Made by a program: the position numbers and the translations under genes. A stretch of DNA of 64,000 nt from Lacipirellula limnantheis (GTDB taxonomy: Bacteria > Planctomycetota > Planctomycetia > Pirellulales > Lacipirellulaceae). Location: assembly GCF_007746075.1 (NCBI RefSeq), contig NZ_CP036339.1, positions 62,001-126,000 on the forward strand. Direction: 5' to 3'. The stretch's first letter is position 1. Every line of letters begins with the position of its first letter. Below, piece after piece: positions 26,593-35,616 of the stretch. The notes under the pieces are model-generated. The model was not told the DNA's origin. It was given only the letters and a program-made list of their open reading frames with translations, and searched no databases.

Positions 26593-26673
26593 TCTCACGC
26601 AAAGGCGCGAAGGCGCAAGAAGAAAGACGCATTTCCCCGCATTTCCTTTGCGCCTTCGCGCCTTTGCGTGAGA
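26593..26673. repeat. Perfect 26-bp inverted repeat built of 8-nt words, inside the kor operon
   Basis: Arms 26593-26618 and 26648-26673 are exact complements over 26 nt. The left arm contains the 8-nt words CGCAAAGG and CGCGAAGG and a third, CGCAAGAA. It lies between korA and korB, so the transcript would carry a strong hairpin that could change subunit ratio. Confidence 0.9.
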
Positions 26674-26695
26674 TTTTTCTTTGAATTCAAGGCAC

Positions 26696-28552
26696 TCATT
26701 TGACGCTCAACATTCCGTCGATCTTCTCCACCAATTCGCCGACGCTGAATGGTTTGCCCTGCACTTTGTTGTGGCCGATGCAATCGACGAGGTAGGTCGC
26801 TCGGAGCAGCGTGCGAAGTTGGCCGAGGTTCAGTTCGGGGACGAGGACCTGCTGGTAACTCTTCAGGATGTCGCCCAGGTTTTTGGGCAGCGGGTTGAGG
26901 TAGCGCAGGTGGCAATGGGCGACGCTGCCGCCGCGCTGCTGCACCTTGTGCACCGCCGTCGCGCAGGCGCCGTAGGTGCCGCCCCAGCTGACGACCAGCA
27001 AGTCGCCGCTCTCAGGGCCGTCGACCTCTTGGGGGGGCACGTCGTCCGCAATTAACGCCACTTTCTTGGCCCGCGTGTGAACCATGTGTTCGTGATTGAG
27101 CGGGTCGTAGCTGACGTTCCCCGTAACGTCTTGCTTCTCCAACCCGCCAATGCGATGCATGAGTCCCGGAGTGCCAGGGACCGCCCAGGGTCGCGCCAGG
27201 CGTTCGTTGCGCTGATACGGCAAGAACGGGTCGCCGTTTTCCGTGCCCGTCGGGTGGGTGATTTCCGTCCGCCGCAGCGCCGACAGTTCGGGAATTCGCC
27301 ACGGCTCGGAACCGTTGGCGATGTAACCATCGGTCAGCAGGATCACTGGCGTCATGAATCTGGTCGCGATCCGCCACGCCTCCTGCGCCGCGTCGAAGCA
27401 GTCGGCCGGGCCGCGGGCGGCGATCACCGGAATTGGGCATTCGCCGTTGCGGCCATACATCGCTTGGAACAAGTCGGCCTGTTCGGTCTTCGTCGGCAAT
27501 CCCGTCGAGGGCCCGCCGCGCTGGACGCTGATGATCAGCATCGGCAGTTCGGTCATCACGGCGAGACCCATCCCCTCGGCCTTCAGCGCGATGCCAGGAC
27601 CGCTGGACGCGGTGACCGCCATCTCGCCGGCGAACGCGGCGCCGATCGTCGACGTGATCGCCGCAATCTCGTCCTCCGCTTGAAACGTCAGGACGTCGAA
27701 ATTCTTGTGGCTCGCCAGTTCGTGAAGAATGTCGCTCGCCGGCGTAATGGGATAGGCGCCCAGGAAGAGCCGCTTCCCCGAAAGCCTGGCCGCGGCGATC
27801 AGCCCGTAGGCCAGGGCCGTGTTCCCCATGATGTTGCGGTACTTCCCAGGCGGCAGCTTGGCCGGCGCCACCTGATACTGCGTGTTCATCGCTTCGACCG
27901 TCTCGCCGTAGTTGTAGCCGGCGCGGAGGCTAGCGGTGTTCGCCTCGGCGACCTCGGGCCGCTTGCCGAACTTCTGGGCGATGAAGCGCAGCGTCGGTTC
28001 GAGTGAGCGATCGTAGAGCCAGAAGACCAGTCCCATCGCAAAAAAGTTGCGGCAAAGGTCGGCCTCTTTTTGCGTCAGCCCGAACCCCTCGACGGCGAGC
28101 CGGTTGAGCTTGGTCATCTCAACGGCGTGCATGCTGTAGTGGTCGAGCGAGCCGTCTTCCAGCGGATTAGTCTTGTAGCCCGCCTGCTCCAGTCCTTTTT
28201 TGTCGAAGGCGTCTTTGTTGATGATCAACACGCCGCCGTCGCGGAGGTCTTCGAGGTTCGTCACGAGCGCCGCCGGGTTCATCGCCACCAGGGCGTCGAC
28301 CGTATCGCCGGGGGTGTAGATGTCGTGGCTGGAGAAGTGAACCTGAAATCCCGAGACGCCCGCTTTTGTGCCGCGCGGCGCGCGGATTTCGGCCGGAAAG
28401 TCGGGGAACGTGGCGACGTCGTTCCCCGCCAGCGCCGACGTATTGGTGAACTGCGTTCCGGCGAGCTGCATGCCGTCGCCCGAGTCGCCGCAGAAGCGGA
28501 CGGTCGCGTCGTCGAGCGGCGCGATAGGTTTTACTGGGGTAATCGTAGCCAT
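26696..28552 (-). CDS. korA: 2-oxoacid:ferredoxin oxidoreductase, alpha subunit with fused gamma domain
   Basis: 618 residues. The N-terminal 190 residues are the gamma-type domain ([39 protein letters not shown]). The alpha domain follows ([66 protein letters not shown]). The gamma-alpha fusion is the common two-gene form. [20 protein letters not shown] near 530 is the C-terminal transketolase-like part. Transcribed with korB; a CBS protein gene lies upstream on the same strand. Confidence 0.95.
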   Translation of the reverse strand: MATITPVKPIAPLDDATVRFCGDSGDGMQLAGTQFTNTSALAGNDVATFPDFPAEIRAPRGTKAGVSGFQVHFSSHDIYTPGDTVDALVAMNPAALVTNLEDLRDGGVLIINKDAFDKKGLEQAGYKTNPLEDGSLDHYSMHAVEMTKLNRLAVEGFGLTQKEADLCRNFFAMGLVFWLYDRSLEPTLRFIAQKFGKRPEVAEANTASLRAGYNYGETVEAMNTQYQVAPAKLPPGKYRNIMGNTALAYGLIAAARLSGKRLFLGAYPITPASDILHELASHKNFDVLTFQAEDEIAAITSTIGAAFAGEMAVTASSGPGIALKAEGMGLAVMTELPMLIISVQRGGPSTGLPTKTEQADLFQAMYGRNGECPIPVIAARGPADCFDAAQEAWRIATRFMTPVILLTDGYIANGSEPWRIPELSALRRTEITHPTGTENGDPFLPYQRNERLARPWAVPGTPGLMHRIGGLEKQDVTGNVSYDPLNHEHMVHTRAKKVALIADDVPPQEVDGPESGDLLVVSWGGTYGACATAVHKVQQRGGSVAHCHLRYLNPLPKNLGDILKSYQQVLVPELNLGQLRTLLRATYLVDCIGHNKVQGKPFSVGELVEKIDGMLSVK

Positions 28553-28681
28553 CGTGAGCTGGTGTCCTGCAATCTTCGTTGGCAGTTGGTAACGGCTCCA
28601 GACGAACGTCTTTCATTACTACGATCGGGAAGTTCGCACGGGCCACGAGAGGCCGCCTTCTGCGCTCCCCTTTCGGATTTG

Positions 28682-29155
28682 TTAGGCTCCCTCCCGGTGC
28701 ATGTAGCGCTTCCCTGGTTCGGGCGGTAGGGTGTAGATCGCTTGCGGGAAATGTTCGACCAGGTAGTGAACAATTCCTCCCACGGCGACGACGCCCTGAG
28801 GCGTCCCCTGTTCGTCGACGATCGGTAAATGGCGCAGACCGCGCTGCGACATCAAGTCGATGGCGGCGCCAACGGTCGCCGTCGCCGGCAAAACGACCGG
28901 CGTGCGGGTCATCGAAAGGCGGATGTTCGTGTGATGATCGCCGCCAGCCGCCATCCAGCGCAGCGCGTCGCGTTCCGTGAAAATACCCTCCAGGCGACAG
29001 CCGTCGGCGTTATCGCTGCAGATGAGGACGCAGCTTCCCCGTTGGGCCCGCATGAGTTCCAACACCTCGCCGACGGTCGCGTCAATAGCGACCGCGAGCG
29101 GTTGGTCTGGATAGGCCTGGGTGACAAGATCAGTGCTGAGGCTGAGAAAACTCAC
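28682..29155 (-). CDS. CBS-pair protein upstream of korAB
   Basis: 157 residues, little more than a CBS pair: ATVGEVLELMRAQRGSCVLICSD, then LEGIFTERDAL, and ATVGAAIDLMSQRGLRHLPIVDEQGTPQGVVAVGGI. Likely a nucleotide-sensing protein. It precedes korA by 129 bp on the same strand and mirrors the zinc-ribbon CBS gene at the other end of the unit. There is no DNA-binding or enzymatic domain, so it would act through protein contact. Confidence 0.88.
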   Translation of the reverse strand: MSFLSLSTDLVTQAYPDQPLAVAIDATVGEVLELMRAQRGSCVLICSDNADGCRLEGIFTERDALRWMAAGGDHHTNIRLSMTRTPVVLPATATVGAAIDLMSQRGLRHLPIVDEQGTPQGVVAVGGIVHYLVEHFPQAIYTLPPEPGKRYMHREGA

Positions 29156-29362
29156 TGCCTAGCCGAGTGCCGTCGGTCGGAAGCACTTCCGCAGCAGGCG
29201 CCGCATACCTGCTGTGGTCCGCGCGGCGCAGAACACGCATCGCGAAACCGTCCGTAGCCATCTATGCGTCAGTCTAACGCGGCGACGGTGCAGGTTAAAC
29301 ATGAAAATGGCGCCGAATCTTGACGATCGCTGCGGCGGCGGGGGTGAGTCCGCCCAATTGGC

Positions 29363-29430
29363 CCCGAATAGCCGGAGGCACGCTTGCCTCCGGGGGCCTC
29401 CCGGACCGCGTGGCGGTCCGGCTATTGGGG
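29363..29430. repeat. Cloverleaf-like GC repeat with the conserved 24-nt core
   Basis: An outer stem (CCCCGAATAGCCGGA with TCCGGCTATTGGGG) encloses two hairpins, CCGGAGGCACGCTTGCCTCC and CCGGACCGCGTGGCGGTCCG. The 24 nt at 29401-29424, read on the minus strand, are identical to 42551-42574 and 48934-48957. Confidence 0.85.
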
Positions 29431-29448
29431 AGCTGAAGGAAACGACCG

Positions 29449-30360
29449 TTATCCTTCTCCCGTTACCCCATCAAAGTCAGTCGGCTTATAAAACCGATGG
29501 AGGTCAATCCCGCCGCGCTGCTCTTCCTCAACGAGCTTCAAGCGAGCTTCCAGCTGCTCGACCCGCCGCGCCAGCACCGGCAGCAATCGCTCTTCGGGAT
29601 CGGCGACCGCCGACCGCGGGGCCTCGGGATATCCCAGCTGCCGATGCAGGGCGCCGAAAAGCAGCAGTGGATCTTTCTTGCGATTGGCCCAGGCGATGCG
29701 TCCCTCCTGCCGGCCGAACAGCGGCGGGAACCCTTGCGCCGTCGCCTCGGCCACGAGCTCGTTGAATAGCGCCGGACTGCCCTGCTCCGCCGCTTTGCGC
29801 TCGTGGTAGAACTCGCTCCGCACGAACAGCAGATCCGCCATGTCGACGATGCCGATCTGCCGGCGGACGGTGAGGATCCAGTTCCGCCAGTGTTCGTCGA
29901 ACGCCGAATCCTTGGCGATGGCATCGAGCCCGGCGTCGTACCCCATGCGATTGCGGCAGAGGACTTCCAGCTGATAGAGAAACAACCCTTGTCGCGAGGC
30001 GCCCTCGGCGCGATACGCGGCCTCGCGTCGCAAAATCTCTAGCCCGACGCGCAGGTCAAATCGCTGACGGTCGTTCTCCGCCTCGGCCATGACGAAGGCT
30101 TGAAACGGCGTGAAATAATGGGGAAGTCGCTCCATCGCCGTGGCAAAAGCGCCGAGATGCCGGAGCTCGGCCAGCATGAAGTCGACCGCCATCGGCAGCT
30201 TGGTCGTGACGAGGATTTCCTCGCGCAGGCTTTCGAGGATTTCCTGAGCAGGGATATTCTCGCGCATGCGCGCGCCGAGGACCTCAAACAAATGCGCTTG
30301 CTCGACGTACTCCTCGCGCGGCAGCGGCGAGACGTCGGAACGCGCTGAGTCGACCTCCAT
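29449..30360 (-). CDS. Hypothetical protein, planctomycete type
   Basis: 303 residues, no family recognised. Predicted mostly helical and soluble, no signal peptide. Distinct blocks are EYVEQAHLFEVLGARMRENIPAQEILESLREEILVTTKLPMAVDFML, HYFTPFQAFVMAEAE and a C-terminal coiled coil (LLPVLARRVEQLEARLKLVEEE). Its start codon overlaps the hydrolase stop in a TGATG arrangement at 30358-30362, a sign of translational coupling. Confidence 0.82.
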   Translation of the reverse strand: MEVDSARSDVSPLPREEYVEQAHLFEVLGARMRENIPAQEILESLREEILVTTKLPMAVDFMLAELRHLGAFATAMERLPHYFTPFQAFVMAEAENDRQRFDLRVGLEILRREAAYRAEGASRQGLFLYQLEVLCRNRMGYDAGLDAIAKDSAFDEHWRNWILTVRRQIGIVDMADLLFVRSEFYHERKAAEQGSPALFNELVAEATAQGFPPLFGRQEGRIAWANRKKDPLLLFGALHRQLGYPEAPRSAVADPEERLLPVLARRVEQLEARLKLVEEEQRGGIDLHRFYKPTDFDGVTGEG

Positions 30361-31256
30361 CAGTTGCCTTCCGCCTGGAGATGTTTCGCCAAGAACGCGA
30401 TCGAACGGTTAATCGCGTCGCGATCCATCGCTGCGGCCGTGTGCCCAAGATGTGGCACAACATACAAATCGGAAACGATTCCCGCCGCCACCAGCGCCGC
30501 GCGCATTTGCGTCGGGCTCGCTAGCGGCACGAGCTGATCGTCCTCGGCATGAAAGAAAAACATCGGCGGGTCGTCGGGCGTCACGAACGCCGCGGGCGAA
30601 GCGAGCCGATACTGCTCCGGGCATTGAGCAGGCGAGCCGCCGAGGAAGAACGACAATCCGTCGACGTTGCGGGGAATCGGCCGCAGATCGCACGGCGCCC
30701 CGCCGCAGGCCACGCATTGAATCCGCGTGCTGGGAACGCTCTTCGGGTCGGCCACCCCTTCGAGGCCGTCCTTCTCATCCGTCGTCCCGAGCAGCGACAC
30801 CAGGTGGGCGCCCGCGGAGTAGCCGAAGCCGCCGATTCGCTCCGGGTCGATCTTTAGTCGTGCGGCATTGGTGCGCATCCAGCGAATGGCGTCTTTGCAG
30901 TCGAGGATTTGCGCTGGGAACTTGTGGGCCGGCGCCAGGCGATAGCTGATGGCGATTGCCGTGAAGCCATGCTGCGCGAGCATCTGGGCCACGCCCGAAA
31001 GCTGTCCGCGGCTCCCCATCCGCCACGCCCCGCCGTGGACCACGAGGACTCCCGGGAATGGCCCGTCGCCATCGGGAATGTATACGTCGGCCTTCAGCGG
31101 ACCATCGTCGCGCTGGGCGTAGATTTCGCCGTAAGTTGCCTTGAATTCGCCGCCGCGCGCTTTGAAGCCGCCGACCAGCACGCTGCCCGAGAGGATCGCG
31201 AGGCTCAGTATTCGTCGTCGCGTCACCGCTGCCGCTCCTGTCCAAGTGGAGGCCAA
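30360..31256 (-). CDS. Exported alpha/beta hydrolase, esterase/lipase type
   Basis: 298 residues. The N-terminus TRRRILSLAILSGSVLVGG resembles a Tat or Sec signal. The domain has the HGGAW oxyanion motif (VLVVHGGAWRMGSRG), the nucleophile elbow GGFGYSAGAHLVSLLG, and an acid and His near the end (FFHAEDDQLVPLASPTQM, VPHLGHTAAAMDRD). It fits the BD-FAE/hormone-sensitive-lipase-like group; acylated plant or algal glycan is a possible substrate. First gene of a coupled pair with the hypothetical protein. Confidence 0.9.
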   Translation of the reverse strand: MASTWTGAAAVTRRRILSLAILSGSVLVGGFKARGGEFKATYGEIYAQRDDGPLKADVYIPDGDGPFPGVLVVHGGAWRMGSRGQLSGVAQMLAQHGFTAIAISYRLAPAHKFPAQILDCKDAIRWMRTNAARLKIDPERIGGFGYSAGAHLVSLLGTTDEKDGLEGVADPKSVPSTRIQCVACGGAPCDLRPIPRNVDGLSFFLGGSPAQCPEQYRLASPAAFVTPDDPPMFFFHAEDDQLVPLASPTQMRAALVAAGIVSDLYVVPHLGHTAAAMDRDAINRSIAFLAKHLQAEGN

Positions 31257-31317
31257 GTTCCGTAGCCTCTATAATATCCCCTGAACCGCAGAAAAGCGGC
31301 AACAGCAGTAGCGAGGA

Positions 31318-31396
31318 AGCTGTCAGCGATCGGCTTTCAGCCAGAAATGCACTTTTGTCCGGCTGACCGCTGAATGCTGACCGCTGATCGCTAGCT
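31318..31396. repeat. Heptamer inverted repeat, GCTGACC family
   Basis: The right arm has 7-nt words GCTGACC, GCTGAAT, GCTGACC, GCTGATC (31362-31389). The left arm is the imperfect complement from 31318. It lies between the divergent hydrolase and ribBA, upstream of the ribBA start. Confidence 0.8.
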
Positions 31397-31448
31397 CCAC
31401 CTACGGCAATCGCCTCAGCCGCCGCACCGTTTAACCCAGGCGCCTCCT

Positions 31449-32654
31449 TTGAGCCACCAATTCTCCACGATCGAGCAAGCCGTCGAAGCCATCCGCCAGG
31501 GGCGCGTCATCATCGTCGCCGACGATGAAGACCGCGAAAACGAGGGGGACTTCGTTTGCGCCGCGGAGAAGGTGACCCCCGAAATCGTCAATTTCATGAT
31601 CACTTACGGGCGGGGGCAGCTCTGCATGCCGATCCTGCCCGACGTGAGCCAGCGGCTCGAACTGGGGGCCATGGTCGAGGCGAACAACAGCCCCCTCGGT
31701 ACGAACTACACGGTGCCGGTGGATCACCGCACCAGCCGTACGGGCATCACGGCCGGCGAACGGTCGACTACCATTCGCGCCCTGTGCGATCCGACGAGCG
31801 TGCCGGCCGACTTCATTCGACCGGGACACTTGTTCCCGCTCGTGGCCAAAGAAGGGGGCGTCCTCCGCCGCGCGGGGCACACCGAAGCCGCCGTCGACCT
31901 CACCCGCATGGCCGGGCTGACCCCGGCGGGCGTGCTGTGCGAAATCCTCGACGACGACGGCGATCGCGCCACCCGGCCGAAGCTGCAAGAGCTGGCCAAA
32001 AAGTTCGACCTGCCGGTGATTTCAATCGAGCAGCTGATCGCCCATCGCCGGCTGAGCGAGAAGCTCGTCTATCGCACTGCCGAGGCCAAACTGCCGACCA
32101 AGTACGGCAACGGCAAGATCATCTCCTACGGCGTGAAATACGAATCGCAGGAGCCGGTCGTTTACGTCATCGGCGATCCCGCGTCGGTCGCGGCGCCGCT
32201 GGTGCGGCTGCATTCCTCGTGCTTCACCGGCGACCTGCTCGAATCGCTCCGCTGCGACTGCGGCGACCAGTTGCACATGGCGCTCGACATGATCGGCCGC
32301 GAAGGCGCCGGCGTGCTGGTCTACTTGCCGCAAGAAGGCCGCGGCATCGGGCTGGTCGAAAAGATCAAAGCCTACGCCCTGCAAGATCAGGGGATGGACA
32401 CTGTCGAAGCGAACATCGCCCTAGGGTACATGGCCGACCCGCGCGACTACGGCGTCGGCATTCAGCTGCTGAAGGATCTCGGCCTCCGCAAAGTTCGGCT
32501 CCTGACGAACAACCCCAAGAAGACCGACGCCTTCATCTACGGCGGCTTCGATTTGGAGGTGGTCGATCAGGTGCCGATCGTGGGGCCGATTCACGAGCAC
32601 AATGCCGCGTACATGGCGACGAAGCGGGAGAAGATGGGGCATAAGTTGCCGTAG
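31449..32654 (+). CDS. ribBA: Bifunctional 3,4-dihydroxy-2-butanone-4-phosphate synthase / GTP cyclohydrolase II
   Basis: 401 residues with a TTG start (TTGAGCCACCAATTC); no ATG fits the family N-terminus [34 protein letters not shown]. Supplies both precursors of riboflavin. The N-terminal half makes the four-carbon unit from ribulose 5-phosphate ([11 protein letters not shown] acidic loop). The C-terminal half opens GTP: zinc Cys residues in [19 protein letters not shown] and the loop [10 protein letters not shown]. No FMN riboswitch is evident upstream; the 5' region holds a heptamer repeat instead. Other rib genes are not in the window. Confidence 0.96.
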   Translation: MSHQFSTIEQAVEAIRQGRVIIVADDEDRENEGDFVCAAEKVTPEIVNFMITYGRGQLCMPILPDVSQRLELGAMVEANNSPLGTNYTVPVDHRTSRTGITAGERSTTIRALCDPTSVPADFIRPGHLFPLVAKEGGVLRRAGHTEAAVDLTRMAGLTPAGVLCEILDDDGDRATRPKLQELAKKFDLPVISIEQLIAHRRLSEKLVYRTAEAKLPTKYGNGKIISYGVKYESQEPVVYVIGDPASVAAPLVRLHSSCFTGDLLESLRCDCGDQLHMALDMIGREGAGVLVYLPQEGRGIGLVEKIKAYALQDQGMDTVEANIALGYMADPRDYGVGIQLLKDLGLRKVRLLTNNPKKTDAFIYGGFDLEVVDQVPIVGPIHEHNAAYMATKREKMGHKLP

Positions 32655-32718
32655 CGACGACGTGGGGTCATTTGCACCAAGGAAACGACTTGCCAGGCTT
32701 GCTCGTTATCGAAGTCAC

Positions 32719-33153
32719 ATGCTATTTCGCTTCCACGCCAACATCTTTGCCCTCCCGCCGCAGGACTCCAACGGCGGGCGCATTACGCTGCGCGGCGTTG
32801 AACTCCATACGCTGCGCTCGCAAACCTTCGACGCCTTCTTCTCCGTCGCCTTCGAAGAGGCTTACGACGCCCTCGCTCAACTTCCGCGCATCGACATTGA
32901 ACCCGACGGCTTCTTCGTCATTTCGGGCGATCTCGACGGCAGGCGCTGGCAACTCAACGGCCATCTTTACGACTTCGGCGATCGACTCCACCGCGTCGAG
33001 CTCCACGGAGATTGCCCGCCGGAGTCGCTCGACGCGATCCTCGCCTGCATCGGCTGGCCGCAAACGCCGCTGGCGTTCGAGTTGGTAATGGAGGGCGTGG
33101 CCCTCGATGAGGCCGCCTTCCGCCAGTTCGCCGCGGCGAAGCCTACCAGTTGA
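32719..33153 (+). CDS. Hypothetical protein downstream of ribBA
   Basis: 144 residues from the ATG at 32719 (MLFRFHANIFALPPQD). Earlier in-frame starts overlap the end of ribBA and give no conserved-looking sequence. No family recognised; mixed alpha/beta, no signal peptide or membrane segment. Its stop overlaps the convergent outer-membrane protein gene by 11 bp. Confidence 0.75.
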   Translation: MLFRFHANIFALPPQDSNGGRITLRGVELHTLRSQTFDAFFSVAFEEAYDALAQLPRIDIEPDGFFVISGDLDGRRWQLNGHLYDFGDRLHRVELHGDCPPESLDAILACIGWPQTPLAFELVMEGVALDEAAFRQFAAAKPTS

Positions 33154-34279
33154 GGCCGATGCCCGGAGTGACGCCCGCGAAGTTGACGCGACCGACTTGC
33201 GAGACGTCCCACGATTGGACCTCGAACGCGCATTGAACGAACGCGTCGGCGGCTCGGAACTTGCGGCGGTATTCCACGCCCAGGGCCGCTTCGCTGAGCA
33301 CCATGTTAGCGTCCCCTTCAGTCAGCCCGCTGCTATGCGGCTGCTCCCATTGGCCGATCAAGTAGGCGACGCGCCCCCGGCCGAAGACCGACCAGACGTG
33401 AATTGGCGTCTCATAGAATCGATGCGAACCCTCGGCGAGCAGCCCGAGCCCGCCGCCGCGATTTCGAATCACTGCTCCGCCATTGTAGGTGGTAGTGACG
33501 ACGCCGTTGTTGTATTGGGTAGATGAAGACTGAATGTTCGATAACGAGGAAGCTGGCGGATAGTAATAGGCGTAGTCGTCAAAGTCGTAACCGACTATCA
33601 ATTGGTCTGGCTCCCTCCCAGGGTCTTCGAGATCGTAACCGTCGCCATAAAAAAAGCCGTAGGGGTAATAGTAGGACGTTTGCGTCGCCGTATATCGCTC
33701 CCGCAACGTCAATTCAGCCGCAGTCACGCTGGCGCCGAAGGCAAAGTATCCGGTGCGATGTTCGACCCGCTTGTAAAAGTCGAGATCAAACCGATTCCCG
33801 CTGAAATTGATCTGATGCGACGTGACCGCCAACGGGCCGTAGTAGAACGACTGAACCCCCGGTTGTTCGACGTCGACGGCGCTATCGAATCCCCAACCCC
33901 GTCCGCGGATGCCGAAGCCTTGATCGCTCTCCCAACCCAGCGAGATACGCGGCCCGAGGATAGGGTGCTCGTTCGCCGTCTCCAGCGTCGTCGTGCTGTA
34001 ACTTGGCATGAGCACGGTTAGTTCCGTCAACAACGACCAGCCCCCGCGCCGTCGCGCGTTCGGTTCCACAAGCGCCGCTAGGCCGACTTCGTCGCCGCAA
34101 GCCACCGCATCGCCGTCGGCGAATTCTGGTTCCACCGCTTCGCTCGCGGGCGCCGCTTCCGCCCACTGGGCAGCCTGGAGAAAAGGGTCGACCGTGGCTG
34201 GCTCCTCGGCTCGCGCGAGCTCGAGGCCGCCAGCGGCAACGCCCAGGAGAACCCCGAAGATGAGCAGGCCAATCCGCAT
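33143..34279 (-). CDS. Putative outer-membrane beta-barrel protein, Tyr-rich (paralogue 1)
   Basis: 378 residues from the ATG at 34279, which opens a signal peptide (MRIGLLIFGVLLGVAAGGLELARA). The mature part alternates short aromatic strands with turns (ISLGWESDQGFGIRGRGWGFDSAVD, HQINFSGNRFDLDFYKRVEHRTGYFAFGASVTAAELTLRERYTATQ, RGRVAYLIGQWEQ) and ends in GIGLNW, an aromatic C-terminus as in barrels. A Tyr-rich central loop (TSYYYPYGFFYGDGYD, YAYYYPP) is unusual. Resembles planctomycete Lpg1974/BBP7-like porins; family call uncertain. A paralogue follows upstream. Confidence 0.8.
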   Translation of the reverse strand: MRIGLLIFGVLLGVAAGGLELARAEEPATVDPFLQAAQWAEAAPASEAVEPEFADGDAVACGDEVGLAALVEPNARRRGGWSLLTELTVLMPSYSTTTLETANEHPILGPRISLGWESDQGFGIRGRGWGFDSAVDVEQPGVQSFYYGPLAVTSHQINFSGNRFDLDFYKRVEHRTGYFAFGASVTAAELTLRERYTATQTSYYYPYGFFYGDGYDLEDPGREPDQLIVGYDFDDYAYYYPPASSLSNIQSSSTQYNNGVVTTTYNGGAVIRNRGGGLGLLAEGSHRFYETPIHVWSVFGRGRVAYLIGQWEQPHSSGLTEGDANMVLSEAALGVEYRRKFRAADAFVQCAFEVQSWDVSQVGRVNFAGVTPGIGLNW

Positions 34280-34362
34280 CAACAACGCTCTGGCGATGAA
34301 AGGAACGTAGGGAATCAAGCACGCTTAACCGGCGAAACGAATGCTTCTTGAGCGCGCCGACG

Positions 34363-35409
34363 CTACCACTCCAACCCGATTCCGTTCGTCACGCCGGCGA
34401 AGTTAATCCGATCGGCGATTGAGACGTTCCATGTCTGCACCTCGAACGAGCATTGCGCGACGAGGTCGGCTCGACGTAGCTTAAGTCGATATTCCAGCCC
34501 CAGCGCCGCTTCGCCAAGCAGCATGTTGCCGTCGCCCTCAGTTAACGCGCTAGAGTAGGGTAGTTCCCATTGGCCAATAAGGTAGGCGACTCGCCCGCGG
34601 CTGAAGATTGACCACTCATGGAGCGAGGTTTCGTAGAAGCGATGCGATCCCTCGACCAGCAACCCCAGCCCGCCCCCGCGATTGCGTACGACGCCCTCTC
34701 CCTGATAGGTCGTCGTATAGTGAACAGGATAGCTATAGCTGTAGGGAAAGTTGTAGATGGTTTGGTAGTAGTAACCGTTCTGCGTCGCCGTGTAATTCTC
34801 GCGCAACGTCAGTTGGGCAGCAGTCAGGCTGGCGCCGATCGCTAAATATCCCGTTGAGTGTTCGAATCGTTTGTACAAATCGAGATCGAACCGGCCACCT
34901 CGGAAATTGATCTCGTGCGAGGTCACTTGGAGGGGAGAGGCATAGTCGTAGTAATAGTAGTAGGACGCAGCCGGAATGGGCGACCCTTCAGCGTTCACAG
35001 CGGTGTCGAAGCCCCAGCCGCGGCCCCTTACGCCAAAGCCCGCTGCGCTTTCCCACCCCAAAGAAACGCGAGGTCCGAAGATCGGTTCGTCGTTGGCGCT
35101 CGCAATCGTCGTTGTGCTATAGCTCGGAAAGAGCGTCGTCAGTTCGGTGAGTACGATCCAACGACCGCGTCGACGCGGGTTGAGCTCGATGATCTCTGCC
35201 ATCTCGACTGCGTCGCCGCAGTACGGCAATTCGTCGTTTACCTCGAAGTCAGGCTCTCCGACGTCGGATTCGTCGACTCGAATCTCCTCCGCCCATTGCG
35301 CCGCCTGCAGAAGCGGATCGACTGACGATAGTTCGCGGGCGTACGAAACGGCGCAGCCGATGGCGACCCACGCCATGGCCAAGTCGAAAAGTAAGCGTCG
35401 AATTCGCAT
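34363..35409 (-). CDS. Putative outer-membrane beta-barrel protein, Tyr-rich (paralogue 2)
   Basis: 348 residues from the ATG at 35409 (MRIRRLLFDLAMAWVAIG signal). The open frame extends to 36471 but that part is the antisense of the glycosyltransferase-like gene. It shares the paralogue's order: DPLLQAAQWAEE, an AxCGD/ PYCGDAVEMA block, LTELTTLFPSYSTTTIASANDEPIFGPRVSLGWES, RGRGWGFDTAVN, FDLDLYKRFEHSTGYLAIGASLTAAQLTLRENYTATQ, RGRVAYLIGQWELP, and GIGLEW at the end. The Tyr-rich insert differs in sequence (SYYYYYDYAS, YSYSYPVHYTTTY), so this loop evolves fastest. Confidence 0.8.
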   Translation of the reverse strand: MRIRRLLFDLAMAWVAIGCAVSYARELSSVDPLLQAAQWAEEIRVDESDVGEPDFEVNDELPYCGDAVEMAEIIELNPRRRGRWIVLTELTTLFPSYSTTTIASANDEPIFGPRVSLGWESAAGFGVRGRGWGFDTAVNAEGSPIPAASYYYYYDYASPLQVTSHEINFRGGRFDLDLYKRFEHSTGYLAIGASLTAAQLTLRENYTATQNGYYYQTIYNFPYSYSYPVHYTTTYQGEGVVRNRGGGLGLLVEGSHRFYETSLHEWSIFSRGRVAYLIGQWELPYSSALTEGDGNMLLGEAALGLEYRLKLRRADLVAQCSFEVQTWNVSIADRINFAGVTNGIGLEW

Positions 35410-35616
35410 GCAGCTGACGATCAATGCAGATCGGCTAACAAAAAAAGTCGCTATCAACGTCAGCTTTCTAAGCAACTGGGCGATTGCGGACAACACCATC
35501 TGCCGCAATTCTGCTAGCACCTTGCACATGGCCGGAGTTGCGGCGCCTCTCCCCTGCTTGCTACTCTCCGGCGCCCAAAAACGTACGTCTACCTGGCCTT
35601 TCAGGAATTCGACCCG

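Noticed and set aside
31257..31448. FMN riboswitch before ribBA
   Set aside because: The conserved FMN aptamer elements are not visible; the region holds a heptamer inverted repeat instead.
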